Source: Gemmatimonadota bacterium
Lineage (GTDB): Bacteria; Gemmatimonadota; Gemmatimonadetes; Gemmatimonadales; Gemmatimonadaceae
Assembly (NCBI GenBank): GCA_016182795.1
Contig: JACPFW010000012.1
Span: 120,074 to 184,073, forward strand
DNA length: 64,000 nucleotides
Direction: 5' to 3'
A program made the translations under genes and the position numbers. The notes beneath the pieces are model-generated. The model searched no databases. It saw nothing but the letters and a program-made list of their open reading frames with translations, and was not told where the DNA came from. This document shows positions 1 to 8,451 of this stretch, in pieces; within the stretch, counting starts at the first letter, position 1, and each line of letters opens with the position of its first letter.

Positions 1-807
1 GCCGCGGCGCAGCAGGCGCGCGCCGTGCTGGCGCGGGACAAGGCGCAGTTTGACGCCGCCACGCGCGACGCCGAACGGTACGAGGCCCTGGCGCAGCGCG
101 ATTTCGTGACGCGCTCACAGGCCGACCAGGCCGCCGCCAATGCCGCGGCACTCAAGGCCGTGGTCGATGCCGACAAGGCGAACGTGGAGAACGCGCAGTT
201 CAATCTCGACAACGCGACCATTCGCGCCCCCGTGCACGGCAAGACGGGAAGCGTGCTCGTGCGCCAGGGGAACCTCGTGCGTCCCAACGCCACCACGCCG
301 CTGGTGGTCATCAATCAGATCCACCCCATCCTCGTGCGCTTCGCCGTGCCGCAGCGCGAACTGGCGCTCGTGCAGAAGCACTCGCGCGACAAGGCGCTCA
401 AGGCCACGGCCTTTCCCGGGCAGGGGAGCGGCTCGGCGGTGCTGGGCGCGCTGAGCTTTGTCGACAACGGCGTCGACACGACGACGGGCACCGTGATGCT
501 CAAGGCGCGGTTCGCCAACGATGAAAACCTGCTGTGGCCCGGGCAGTACGTGGCCATCGAACTCGAGGTCTTCCGCGAGTCCAATGCGGTGCTGGTGCCG
601 ACGCCGGCGGTGCAGACGGGGCAGGAAGGGCTGTTCGTCTTCATCGTGGACAAGTCCGGCGCGGCGCAGGTGCAGGCGGTCACTGCCGGGCGCGCGGTGG
701 GTGATCAAACCGTGATTGAGACCGGGTTGAAAGGGGGCGAGCAGGTGGTGGTCGACGGTCAATCGCGACTGAGCATCGGCGCGAAAGTCGAGATCAAGAA
801 GAAATGA
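1..807 (+). CDS. RND efflux periplasmic adaptor (membrane fusion protein), 5' partial
   Basis: Adaptor subunit linking an inner-membrane RND pump to an outer-membrane channel. The gene runs in from before the window, so only about 268 C-terminal residues are seen. They show the second half of the alpha-helical hairpin (Ala/Gln/Asp-rich, to about residue 60), the closing lipoyl half (RAPVHGKTG, about 75), the beta-barrel region with a VDTTTGTV-type strand, and the membrane-proximal domain ending in a Lys-rich tail. The stop overlaps the pump start by 4 bp (ATGA), so the two are translationally coupled. No signal peptide can be seen because of the truncation. The family call is secure; the substrate is unknown. 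Confidence 0.93.
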   Translation, partial: AAAQQARAVLARDKAQFDAATRDAERYEALAQRDFVTRSQADQAAANAAALKAVVDADKANVENAQFNLDNATIRAPVHGKTGSVLVRQGNLVRPNATTPLVVINQIHPILVRFAVPQRELALVQKHSRDKALKATAFPGQGSGSAVLGALSFVDNGVDTTTGTVMLKARFANDENLLWPGQYVAIELEVFRESNAVLVPTPAVQTGQEGLFVFIVDKSGAAQVQAVTAGRAVGDQTVIETGLKGGEQVVVDGQSRLSIGAKVEIKKK

Positions 808-3800
808 ACTTCACCGCCCTGTTCATCCGCCGGCCCATCACCACCACGCTGCTGAGCGTGGCGGTGCTGGTGTTCGGCGGGCTGGCGTATCAGATGCTGA
901 GCGTCAGCGACCTGCCGGCGGTGGACTATCCGACGATCACGGTCACGGCATCGCTGCCCGGTGCGAGTCCGGAGACGATGGCGTCGGCGGTGGCGACGCC
1001 GCTGGAGAAGCAGTTCACGACGATCGCCGGCCTCGACAACATGACGTCGACGAGCGCGCTCGGCGGCACGTCGATCACGCTCCAGTTCACGCTGAGCCGC
1101 AACATCGACGCCGCGGCGCAGGACGTGCAGTCGGCCATCTCCAAGACGCTGCGCGAGCTGCCGCCGGGCATCATTCCGCCGTCGCTCAACAAGAGCAACC
1201 CGGCCGATCAGCCCATTCTGTACCTGAGCTTCCGGTCCAAGACGCTGCCGCTGTCGGCGCTCGACGAGCTGGTGCAGCAGGTGGTGGCCCAGCGTCTGAG
1301 CACGGTGAGCGGCGTGGCGCAGGTGAGCGTGCTCGGCACGCAGAAGTACGCCGCGCGCGTGCAGGTGGACCCGCGGGCGCTGGCGAGCCGCGGCATCGGC
1401 ATCGACGAAGTGGCGGCCGCGGTGTCGCAGCAGAATGTGAATCTCCCCACCGGCGTGCTGTGGGGGCCGCAGAAGGCGTACACGGTGAGCGCCAACGGCC
1501 AGCTCGCCAACGCGGCGCAGTTCCAGGAAGTCATCGTCGCGTACCGCAACGGCGCGCCCGTGCGCCTGAAGGACGTGGGGCAGGTGGTGGACGGCGTGCA
1601 GAACCTGCGCATCGCCGGCTGGTTCAAGGACACGCGCGCCATCTCGCTGTCGGTGCAGAAGCAGCCGGGCACGAATACGGTGGAAGTCGCCGACGCGGTC
1701 AAGGCGATTCTGCCGACGCTGCGCGCCCAGCTCCCGGCGTCGGTGGAGTTCGAAATCTTCGTCGATCGCGCGGCGAGCATTCGTGAATCGGTTCATGACG
1801 TGAAGGTCACGCTCGGGCTCACGATCCTGCTCGTCGTCATCGTGATCTTCTTCTTCCTCCGCAACGTCTCGGCGACGATGATTCCGAGCGTCGCGGTGCC
1901 GATGGCGCTGGTGGGAACGTTCGCGGTGATGTACGCGCTGGACTTCTCGCTCGACAACCTGTCGCTGATGGCGTTGACGCTCGCGGTGGCGTTTGTGGTG
2001 GACGACGCCATTGTGATGCTCGAGAACATCGTGCGCCACATGGAGATGGGGAAGAAACCGCTCGAAGCCGCGCTCGACGGCGCGGCCGAGATTGGCATCA
2101 CCATTCTGTCGATGACCATCTCGCTGGTGGCGGTCTTCATTCCCCTGCTGTTCATGGGCGGCATCGTCGGCCGGCTGTTCCGCGAGTTTGCCGTCACGAT
2201 TACCGCGGCAATCCTCGTCTCTGGCGTGGCGTCGCTTACGCTCACGCCGATGCTCGCGTCGCGCTTTCTCAACGAGGCGCGCATCCACGGCAATCACAAC
2301 TGGCTGCTCGACCGGTTCGAGGCCGTCTATCAGTGGGCGTACCGCACGTACGCGCGCACGCTGACGTGGGTGATGGCCCGCCGGCTGGTGGCGCTGGTGG
2401 CGAGCGCGCTGGCGCTCGTGCTGACGGGCGTGGCGTACCAGATGGTGCCCAAGGGGTTCTTCCCGTCGGAGGACCAGAACCGCCTGTCGGCGAGCACCGA
2501 GGCGGCGCAGGGGACGAGCTTCGACCAGATGGTGCGCTACCAAAAGGCGGTGGTGGCCATTGCGCTGCAGGACCCCAATGTCGACGCGCTGATTTCCAAT
2601 GTCGGCTCCGGTCAGGGCGGCACGTCGGGCACCGCCAACCAGGGGCGCTTCACGATGCGCCTCAAGCCACGCGAGCAGCGCGAAAAATCGGCCGACGAAA
2701 TCCTTCCGGAGCTCACCAAGAAGCTGCGCACCGTGCCGGGCATCAACGTGTACGTTCGCAACGATCCCGTGATCCAGATTGGCGGGCGCACGTCCAAGGG
2801 ACTGTATCAGTACACGCTCACCGGCGCCGACCTGCCGACGCTGTATGCGGCGGCGCAGAGCGCCGAGAAATCGCTCAAGGAGCTGCCGCAGATCACCGAC
2901 GTCACCACCGACCTGCAGATCGCCAATCCGCAGGCGTCGGTGGAACTCGACCGCGACCGCGCGGCGTTGTACGGTGTGACGCCCGAGCAGATCGAGCAGG
3001 CGCTGTACAACGCGTACGGCTCGCGACAGGTCAGCAGCATCTACACGGCCAATAACCAGTACTGGGTGATCCTCGAACTGCTGCCGGAGTTCCAGAGCGA
3101 TCTCAGCGCGCTCGACCTGCTCTACGTCCGCGCCAAGACGGGCAAGCTGGTGCCGCTGAGTTCGGTGACGCGTGTCGAGCGCACGCTGGGGCCGATGCTC
3201 GTGAACCACACGGCGCAGCAGCCGAGCGTGACGCTGGCGTTCAACCTGCGGCCCGGATACGCGTTGGGCGATGCGGTAACCGGCATCGAAAACGCTGCGA
3301 AGGGCACGCTTCCCGACGGGGTGGCGACAGGCTTCTACGGCGCGGCGCAGGTCTTCCAGCAGACGCAGAAAGGTCTGCTCGCGCTGTTTGTGATCGCGAT
3401 CTTCGTCATCTACATCGTGCTCGGCGTGCTCTATGAGAGCTTCATCCACCCGCTGACGATCCTCAGCGGCATCCCGTTTGCGGCGTTCGGCGCGCTCATC
3501 ACGCTGCTCCTCACCAAGACGGAGCTCACGGTCTATGCGTGGGTGGGCATCATCATGCTTGTCGGACTCGTGAAGAAGAACGCGATCATGATGATCGACT
3601 TCGCGCAGGAGACAGAGAAGAAGAAACAAACGCCGGCCTTCGACGCCATCTACGAGGCCTGCCTGGTGCGCTTCCGTCCAATCATGATGACGACGATGGC
3701 GGCGCTGGTCGGCACGCTGCCGATCGCGCTCGGCGCCGGTGCCGGCGCCGAGTCGCGCCGGCCGCTGGGCATCGCGGTGGTGGGCGGGTTGGCGTTTTCA

Positions 3801-3878
3801 CAGCTCATCACGCTCTACGTGACGCCTGTGGTGTATACGTACTTTGATGACTTCATGAAGTGGAGAAGGGCGCGATAG
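804..3878 (+). CDS. RND efflux pump inner-membrane transporter (HAE1, MdtB/MdtC-like)
   Basis: Proton-driven inner-membrane pump of a tripartite efflux system. The 1024 residues match the usual length of MdtB/MdtC-type pumps, and the N-terminus (FIRRPITTTLL, then SDLPAVDYPTI) looks like that subgroup. TM4 carries the DD pair in FVVDDAIVMLENIV, and the later TM region has the Lys of GLVKKNAIMMIDFA; both are the known proton-relay residues. Two large periplasmic loops lie between TM1/TM2 and TM7/TM8. The ATG overlaps the adaptor stop by 4 bp. No TolC-like outer-membrane gene follows, so that partner lies upstream of the window or elsewhere. Substrate cannot be inferred. Confidence 0.95.
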   Translation: MNFTALFIRRPITTTLLSVAVLVFGGLAYQMLSVSDLPAVDYPTITVTASLPGASPETMASAVATPLEKQFTTIAGLDNMTSTSALGGTSITLQFTLSRNIDAAAQDVQSAISKTLRELPPGIIPPSLNKSNPADQPILYLSFRSKTLPLSALDELVQQVVAQRLSTVSGVAQVSVLGTQKYAARVQVDPRALASRGIGIDEVAAAVSQQNVNLPTGVLWGPQKAYTVSANGQLANAAQFQEVIVAYRNGAPVRLKDVGQVVDGVQNLRIAGWFKDTRAISLSVQKQPGTNTVEVADAVKAILPTLRAQLPASVEFEIFVDRAASIRESVHDVKVTLGLTILLVVIVIFFFLRNVSATMIPSVAVPMALVGTFAVMYALDFSLDNLSLMALTLAVAFVVDDAIVMLENIVRHMEMGKKPLEAALDGAAEIGITILSMTISLVAVFIPLLFMGGIVGRLFREFAVTITAAILVSGVASLTLTPMLASRFLNEARIHGNHNWLLDRFEAVYQWAYRTYARTLTWVMARRLVALVASALALVLTGVAYQMVPKGFFPSEDQNRLSASTEAAQGTSFDQMVRYQKAVVAIALQDPNVDALISNVGSGQGGTSGTANQGRFTMRLKPREQREKSADEILPELTKKLRTVPGINVYVRNDPVIQIGGRTSKGLYQYTLTGADLPTLYAAAQSAEKSLKELPQITDVTTDLQIANPQASVELDRDRAALYGVTPEQIEQALYNAYGSRQVSSIYTANNQYWVILELLPEFQSDLSALDLLYVRAKTGKLVPLSSVTRVERTLGPMLVNHTAQQPSVTLAFNLRPGYALGDAVTGIENAAKGTLPDGVATGFYGAAQVFQQTQKGLLALFVIAIFVIYIVLGVLYESFIHPLTILSGIPFAAFGALITLLLTKTELTVYAWVGIIMLVGLVKKNAIMMIDFAQETEKKKQTPAFDAIYEACLVRFRPIMMTTMAALVGTLPIALGAGAGAESRRPLGIAVVGGLAFSQLITLYVTPVVYTYFDDFMKWRRAR

Positions 3879-3912
3879 GGGAAGGGGAAGAGGCAGGGTG
3901 TGGTGATGGGGA
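3879..3912 (+). repeat. G/A-rich dispersed repeat, copy A
   Basis: A purine-rich stretch directly after the RND stop. It contains a 22-bp core (3884-3905, GGGGAAGAGGCAGG then GTGTGGTG) identical to 46115-46136, with related copies at 26359-26396 (minus) and 29277-29297. It overlaps the most upstream possible GTG start of the DinB-like gene, which argues for a later start of that gene. Confidence 0.55.
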
Positions 3913-3941
3913 AGGGTGGATATCCTTACTACGGGAACGGG

Positions 3942-4487
3942 ATGATGATTCATTACGCGGCGAAGGAATTGGCGGCGGCGGCGCGGGTGGTGCGGGCGAA
4001 TACCATCCAGGTGGCGGACGAGCTTCCGGAGGAGCGGTACGATTTCGTGCCGGCGCCGGGGAGCCGATCGGTGCGCGCGATGATTGCGCACATCACGCAG
4101 ATTCCGGCGCTGCAGTACGACGTGCATCGCGACCGGAAGGCCGACACCCTGCTGGGGTACGACTGGGGCGCGTTCATGAAGCGTCTCACCGAGTTTGAGA
4201 ACACGCCGCGCACCAAGGCCGAACTGATCACGCTGCTGCGCGAGACGGGGGAGGCCTATGCGTCGTGGGTGGAGACGCTGACGCCGGCGTTCCTGAACGA
4301 GACGTTCACCGATTCCATGGGCCAGAACCCGAAGACGCGGTTCGAGAGCCTGCTGTCGGTGAAGGAGCACGAGATGCACCACCGCGCGCAGTTGATGCTG
4401 ATCCTGCGGATGGTGGGCGGTGTGCCGCACCTCACGCGCGAGCGTCAGGCGCGCGCGGCCGCGCGCGCGGCGGCGGAGAAGAGCTAG
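3942..4487 (+). CDS. DinB/YfiT-fold putative metal-dependent enzyme
   Basis: About 181 residues of the DinB four-helix-bundle superfamily, often metal-dependent thiol transferases or hydrolases. Seen here are a first His in RSVRAMIAHITQ and a later pair in KEHEMHHRAQL, which match the usual three-His metal site. The start chosen is the ATG at 3942 giving MMIHYAAKEL, since homologues typically begin near this motif. A GTG at 3900 and ATG at 3906 are in frame but lie in a G/A-rich repeat. The stop overlaps the last 4 bp of the convergent GH18-like gene. Reaction and thiol cofactor are unknown. Confidence 0.8.
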   Translation: MMIHYAAKELAAAARVVRANTIQVADELPEERYDFVPAPGSRSVRAMIAHITQIPALQYDVHRDRKADTLLGYDWGAFMKRLTEFENTPRTKAELITLLRETGEAYASWVETLTPAFLNETFTDSMGQNPKTRFESLLSVKEHEMHHRAQLMLILRMVGGVPHLTRERQARAAARAAAEKS

Positions 4488-5530
4488 CGCGCGACCTTGC
4501 CGACGACCGACCAGACCTTGGGGTCTTCGGTGCCGAGGAGCCAGACCGAGTAGCCGCGCAGTCGGTGCTTTTGCACCAGCGCGGCTTTCTCTTTGAAGGC
4601 GCGGGCGTCCTCGATCCACGCGTGCTCAAAGACGCCATGATCTTCCCACATCGCCACCCAGGCGCGTTGGCGCTTGTCCCATCTCGGGGTGGCGCCGGCC
4701 GCGGTGACGATCTGCATGAGTTCCGTGTATCCAATGTCGCGCCCGCGGCCGCGCGATCCGGTGCGTTCGTCGTATGCCGTGGACCAATAGTCCGAGTACG
4801 AGGCCAGGCCGAGTGAGAGCTTGGCGGGCGGCACGCCGGCGGCGAGCACGTAGTCGAGCGAGGCCTTCATCCATTCGTATCCGGCGACGGGGCCGGGGGT
4901 GGAGCCCCCCGTATGTTGGGCGTACGTCATGTACGAGATGAAGTCGAGCGTGTCGGCCAGCGCCTTGAAGTCGTACGCCCCGCGCCAGTAGTCGTACATG
5001 TACTGGTGGTAGGGAAGCGGGCCGCGGTCGTCGTCGGTGCGCGGCACGACAGCCGCCGACAATTCACAGCCGGCGCGGTGCACCGAATCGACCGCCTCGC
5101 GCGCGAGGGCGGTGAACGCGTCGCGGTCGCTGACGTGCAGGTTCTCAAAGTCGAGCTGGATGCCGGGCAGGCGTTCGGTGCGGCAGAGCGCGGCGAGATT
5201 GCGGGCGGCGCTGGTGCGCAACGCGGGAACGGTGGCGATCTGATGCAGCACGCTGACGCTGAACCCCGGATTCATGACGAGGGGGACCAGCGTGATGCCG
5301 TGCTCGCGCGCGAGGGCGATGATGCGCGGGTCGGTGCCGCCGCGAATCGTGCCGGTGCTGTCCATGCTGTACACCTGCGGCGCGATGACGCTGATGTGCC
5401 GGGCGTTGGCGGAGAGGCTGGCGATGCCCGCCTCGTTGTTGCGCACGTACCAGATGGCTTCGGGGGCCTGGGCGGCGGCGGCGAGGGGCAGGACGGCGAG
5501 GAGTCCCAGCAGAAAGGAAGGCGTACGCAT
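4484..5530 (-). CDS. Secreted GH18-like (YaaH/chitinase-fold) glycosidase
   Basis: A 348-residue protein with a cleavable signal peptide (about residues 1-20, ending AAAAQA), so probably periplasmic or secreted. The TIM-barrel strand motif GIQLDFEN (about 123-130) corresponds to the DxxDxDxE region of glycoside hydrolase family 18, with Glu129 as the likely proton donor. SYMTYAQH and the closing GYSVWLLGTED also fit GH18 proteins of the spore-hydrolase/YaaH type. It is reduced to a single catalytic domain with no LysM or carbohydrate-binding module. The ATG at 5530 was chosen because it puts the signal peptide at the N-terminus. A peptidoglycan or amino-sugar substrate is possible but not shown. 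Confidence 0.82.
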   Translation of the reverse strand: MRTPSFLLGLLAVLPLAAAAQAPEAIWYVRNNEAGIASLSANARHISVIAPQVYSMDSTGTIRGGTDPRIIALAREHGITLVPLVMNPGFSVSVLHQIATVPALRTSAARNLAALCRTERLPGIQLDFENLHVSDRDAFTALAREAVDSVHRAGCELSAAVVPRTDDDRGPLPYHQYMYDYWRGAYDFKALADTLDFISYMTYAQHTGGSTPGPVAGYEWMKASLDYVLAAGVPPAKLSLGLASYSDYWSTAYDERTGSRGRGRDIGYTELMQIVTAAGATPRWDKRQRAWVAMWEDHGVFEHAWIEDARAFKEKAALVQKHRLRGYSVWLLGTEDPKVWSVVGKVAR

Positions 5531-5639
5531 GCCCGAACTTAGCGCTCGCCGAGGCGGCTCGGCCACTGACCGCCAAATGCTGGACAAATCGGAGCGCGTT
5601 GAGAGAGATTCCACTCACCACCATTCGGCGGATTCTTGC

Positions 5640-6785
5640 ATGCCTGGACCGCACATCCTGCTCGTCGACGACCACGAGTTCACGCTGTCGCTGCACAAGA
5701 AAGTGCTCTCGGAACTCGGCGTGACCACCGTGTCCGAAGCACGCGACGGCAGCGAGGCGCTGGCGAAGGCGCGGGCGAACCGTCCCGACATCGTCATCAG
5801 CGACCTGAACATGCCGGGGATGGACGGGATGACATTCATCAATCACCTCGCGCAGGAACGGTTGGCTGACTCGGTGATCATTGCCTCGGGGCTCGCGCCG
5901 GGCGTCCTCAAGGCGGTGGTGGCGATGGCGGTGGCGAACGGTGTACGTGTGCTCGGCGCGCTCGAGAAGCCGCTGCACCGCGATGCGCTGGCCAACATGC
6001 TCTACCAGCACGCGCACCCATCGGCGGGGGACGCGGACGAGACAAAGGGTCCGGACGCGCCGGCGGTCGAACGCGCGATCGAGCTCGGGCAGTTCAAGGC
6101 GTGGTTCCGTCCCGTGAACGACGTAACCGCGATGCACACGGTGGCCGCGGAGGTCGTGCCGCGCTGGGAGTCGCCCGACTACGGCATCACGATGGGAGAC
6201 GACGAACTCGCGTCGGTCATCGACCTGCCGGAGGGGCCGGGCGTGATGCGCGCGGTGGTGCACGCGGCGGTGAATGCCGGCAGTCTGTGGCAGCAGATGG
6301 GGTGGAATGGCATGCTGACGCTGCCGTCGGGGCTGGCGCGGGTCCGCGACGAGGCGCTCTGGGACTGGATTCCGTCGCTGATCAAGGACCACGGCGCCAA
6401 TGGCACCGTGGCGTTGGCGGTAGACGGCTCGTTGTTTGCGACTGACCCCGGATGCGGTGCGTTCGCCGTGGCGCGCGCGATGATGGACGGGTACTACGTC
6501 ATCGCGCGCGTCCAACAGCCATCGGAACTCGACGCGCTGCGGCTGATTGCGGCCTGCCACGTGGTCACCTGCCCGGCCGACTGGATTGACGGCAACCCGG
6601 CGGCGATGAAGAAGGTGGCCGATTTCGCGTCGCGGATGGGGGCGGAGATCGGCGTGCACGGGGTATCGGACGCGGGGCTGCTCGGGCGGCTGGCAAATGT
6701 CGGCGTCCGGCGCGCGCAGGGCGACGCCATCGGCCGGCCGGCGTCGGCGGCGGAGACGTACGACCTGCATCTGGCGCGCCGCTAG
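5640..6785 (+). CDS. Response regulator with receiver domain and degenerate EAL domain
   Basis: A 381-residue two-domain regulator. Residues 4-120 form a complete receiver: acidic DD at 10-11, phosphoacceptor Asp55 in VISDLNMPG, and the Lys of ALEKPLH. Residues about 145-375 align in layout with an EAL phosphodiesterase (AEVVPRWESPDYG at the EAL position, RAQGDAIGRP at the terminal QG motif). The metal-binding residues appear lost: no NVS/NLS Asn, no LTES Glu, no DDFGTG pair, and GVHGVS in place of AEGVE. I infer it does not cleave cyclic-di-GMP and may act as a binding or docking output. It diverges from the GH18 gene; no histidine kinase is adjacent. Confidence 0.85.
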   Translation: MPGPHILLVDDHEFTLSLHKKVLSELGVTTVSEARDGSEALAKARANRPDIVISDLNMPGMDGMTFINHLAQERLADSVIIASGLAPGVLKAVVAMAVANGVRVLGALEKPLHRDALANMLYQHAHPSAGDADETKGPDAPAVERAIELGQFKAWFRPVNDVTAMHTVAAEVVPRWESPDYGITMGDDELASVIDLPEGPGVMRAVVHAAVNAGSLWQQMGWNGMLTLPSGLARVRDEALWDWIPSLIKDHGANGTVALAVDGSLFATDPGCGAFAVARAMMDGYYVIARVQQPSELDALRLIAACHVVTCPADWIDGNPAAMKKVADFASRMGAEIGVHGVSDAGLLGRLANVGVRRAQGDAIGRPASAAETYDLHLARR

Positions 6786-6867
6786 CTGTAGTGCAGGGGT
6801 GGAGAATCGCGGCGCGGTGCGGTAGATTCACCCCTCTGTCCGAGAGAGGCGCGAGCCTCGCGGCGGA

Positions 6868-6941
6868 CGGGACGTAGCGCAGTCCGGTAGCGCACCTGAA
6901 TGGGGTTCAGGGGGTCGCGGGTTCGAATCCCGCCGTCCCGA
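6868..6941 (+). tRNA. tRNA-Pro(GGG)
   Basis: Complete cloverleaf drawn by hand. Acceptor stem 6868-6874 pairs with 6934-6940 and the discriminator is A6941. D-arm stems are 6877-6880/6890-6893, anticodon stem 6895-6899/6907-6911, anticodon GGG at 6902-6904, and T-arm GCGGG/CCCGC around TTCGAAT. The variable loop is 5 nt. CCA is not encoded. Confidence 0.96.
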
Positions 6942-6951
6942 TCAGTTCACA

Positions 6952-6990
6952 GCAAACGGCGCGCCCTCACATCGCAGGCGCGCCGTTTGC
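6952..6990. terminator. Strong bidirectional hairpin between tRNA-Pro and susD
   Basis: A perfect 14-bp inverted repeat (6952-6965 with 6977-6990) around an 11-nt loop, 11 nt past the tRNA. The stem ends in AAA/TTT but has no long T-run. It probably ends the tRNA transcript on the plus strand and the susCD transcript on the minus strand. A second stem (7000-7007 with 7020-7027) follows. Confidence 0.7.
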
Positions 6991-7058
6991 GTTGCACGAC
7001 GGCCCGGAACCTCGTGGGCCCGGGCCGCCGCGATCACACCGTGCTGTACGCCGAATCG

Positions 7059-8438
7059 CTACGGATTGCGGTCCGTGCACCCCTGGAAGTTCGGATTGTT
7101 TCGCTCGGCTGTCACGATGGGAAGATTGACGTCCTTCCCGTACGACCCGCCCTTGTAGTGCACCCCCTGCGGGAAGGTATTGGCTTCGGTGCGGCCGTAC
7201 TGCCGGATGAGGCGCCGCAAGTCGCCCAGCCGCTGACCACGGCTGAACGTCCAAAACGCCTTCTCGCGGAAGTGCAGCGAGACACGCGCCGGTTCGGTGC
7301 CGGGATCCGTCAAGGGCGCCATCGCCGCGGGCTGGATCTCGCCCAGCTTCGGAGGCGCGGCGCGGAGGGCATTATGAATCGCCAGCCACTGCGTCACGTT
7401 GCCGGCCCGCAGCGCCACCTCGGCCTCGACCATGCGCGCATCGAGGCCGTTGACGACGTCCACCGGCGTGAGCTGCTGCCACATGCCCGTCGTGCGCGTG
7501 TACGTCTGCCCATCCTGGCCGTTGATCGCCCCTGACGTACGAATCGTCACCGGCAGTCGGGGATCCTGGGCCGACGAAAACGGAATCGCGTTGGCGACAG
7601 GAATATCGCGCCTGTTCCCCTCCACCGAATCGCCGACGCTGTACCGGCGCGCGCTCAGCCCCTGGCCCCACAGCGTGTTCGAACTGGTGCTGAGCGAGAA
7701 CGTGTGCTGGTAGGCGAACGCCGTCGGAACGCCGGTGACCATGGCGCCGGCCGTCGTCATGTCGTTGAGCGCCAGCGCCACCCGGGCCCGCACCACCTTG
7801 GCCGAGCGGTTCATCAAGACGCTCTGGGCATCCGTCCCGTTGGCATACGTGATCGCCGTGTCCAGCGAGGCGGCCGCCAGCTTGAAGACCTCGACGTTCG
7901 ACATGGGCACGCCGTCTTCCGGCGGCGTCGCGTTGCCGTCGCCCATGGGAATGCCGTTGCAGAAATCGAGCGCGAGCTGCATTTCGGCGAAGCCGCGCGC
8001 GAGGTACATCTCGGCGATCAGCGCACGCAGGTTGGGATTCTTGGCCTTCAGCGCAACGATGGCTTCCTCGGCGCGCGTGCGCGTTCGATAGAGATTGCGA
8101 AGCTCGGCCGTGACGGTGGAGTTGAATTCCTGCGTCTGGCGCTGGTCGGTCTCGTCGTTCTGGATGAACGTCGAGCTGGTGGACCACTCATCCGCCAGCA
8201 GTCCGCCAAACATCCACGTGCTTTCGCCGCCGCCCGTGATGCTGCGGAACGTCGCGATCGCGCCGTTGGCCACGGCCACCGAAGCCTCCGCCGACAGCAA
8301 GTCGCCGGGATTGATGATGTCGGGGTCGGTGACCCCCAGCAGCTTGTCCTTGCAGCCAACGGCTGCGAATGCCAGCACCAACGCCGCGCCCGCGTGGCGC
8401 AGCAGAGAGGGCCGGCCCGTATTTCCAGTCTTGGTCAT
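7059..8438 (-). CDS. SusD/RagB-family outer-membrane nutrient-binding lipoprotein
   Basis: A 459-residue lipoprotein: signal peptide with lipobox AFAAVGC (Cys29). It has the helical TPR-like layout of SusD proteins, including a RALIAEMYLARGFAEMQLA helix typical of the family and a C-terminal half with LHFREKAFWTFSRGQRLGDLRR, close to the conserved SusD ER-x-E/GxRxxDLRR region. It would sit on the extracellular face and deliver substrate to the TonB-dependent channel encoded 13 bp upstream. The ATG at 8438 is preceded by an AGGAGA ribosome-binding site. The substrate cannot be told; no neighbouring glycan-degradation gene identifies it. Confidence 0.9.
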   Translation of the reverse strand: MTKTGNTGRPSLLRHAGAALVLAFAAVGCKDKLLGVTDPDIINPGDLLSAEASVAVANGAIATFRSITGGGESTWMFGGLLADEWSTSSTFIQNDETDQRQTQEFNSTVTAELRNLYRTRTRAEEAIVALKAKNPNLRALIAEMYLARGFAEMQLALDFCNGIPMGDGNATPPEDGVPMSNVEVFKLAAASLDTAITYANGTDAQSVLMNRSAKVVRARVALALNDMTTAGAMVTGVPTAFAYQHTFSLSTSSNTLWGQGLSARRYSVGDSVEGNRRDIPVANAIPFSSAQDPRLPVTIRTSGAINGQDGQTYTRTTGMWQQLTPVDVVNGLDARMVEAEVALRAGNVTQWLAIHNALRAAPPKLGEIQPAAMAPLTDPGTEPARVSLHFREKAFWTFSRGQRLGDLRRLIRQYGRTEANTFPQGVHYKGGSYGKDVNLPIVTAERNNPNFQGCTDRNP

Positions 8439-8451
8439 GGGTCGGATTCTC

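Noticed and set aside
759..3629. Very long minus-strand open frame opposite the RND pump
   Set aside because: GC-rich codon bias leaves the antisense frame open; its translation is Arg/His/Val-rich low-complexity sequence with no domains, while the plus strand encodes a clear RND pump.
5145..6770. Long minus-strand open frame across the GH18 and response-regulator genes
   Set aside because: Spans two real genes of opposite orientation, Arg/His-rich, no motif; a shadow frame.
6868..6990. tRNA-Pro as an integration site (att) for a mobile element
   Set aside because: No integrase and no direct repeat of the tRNA 3' end was seen downstream.
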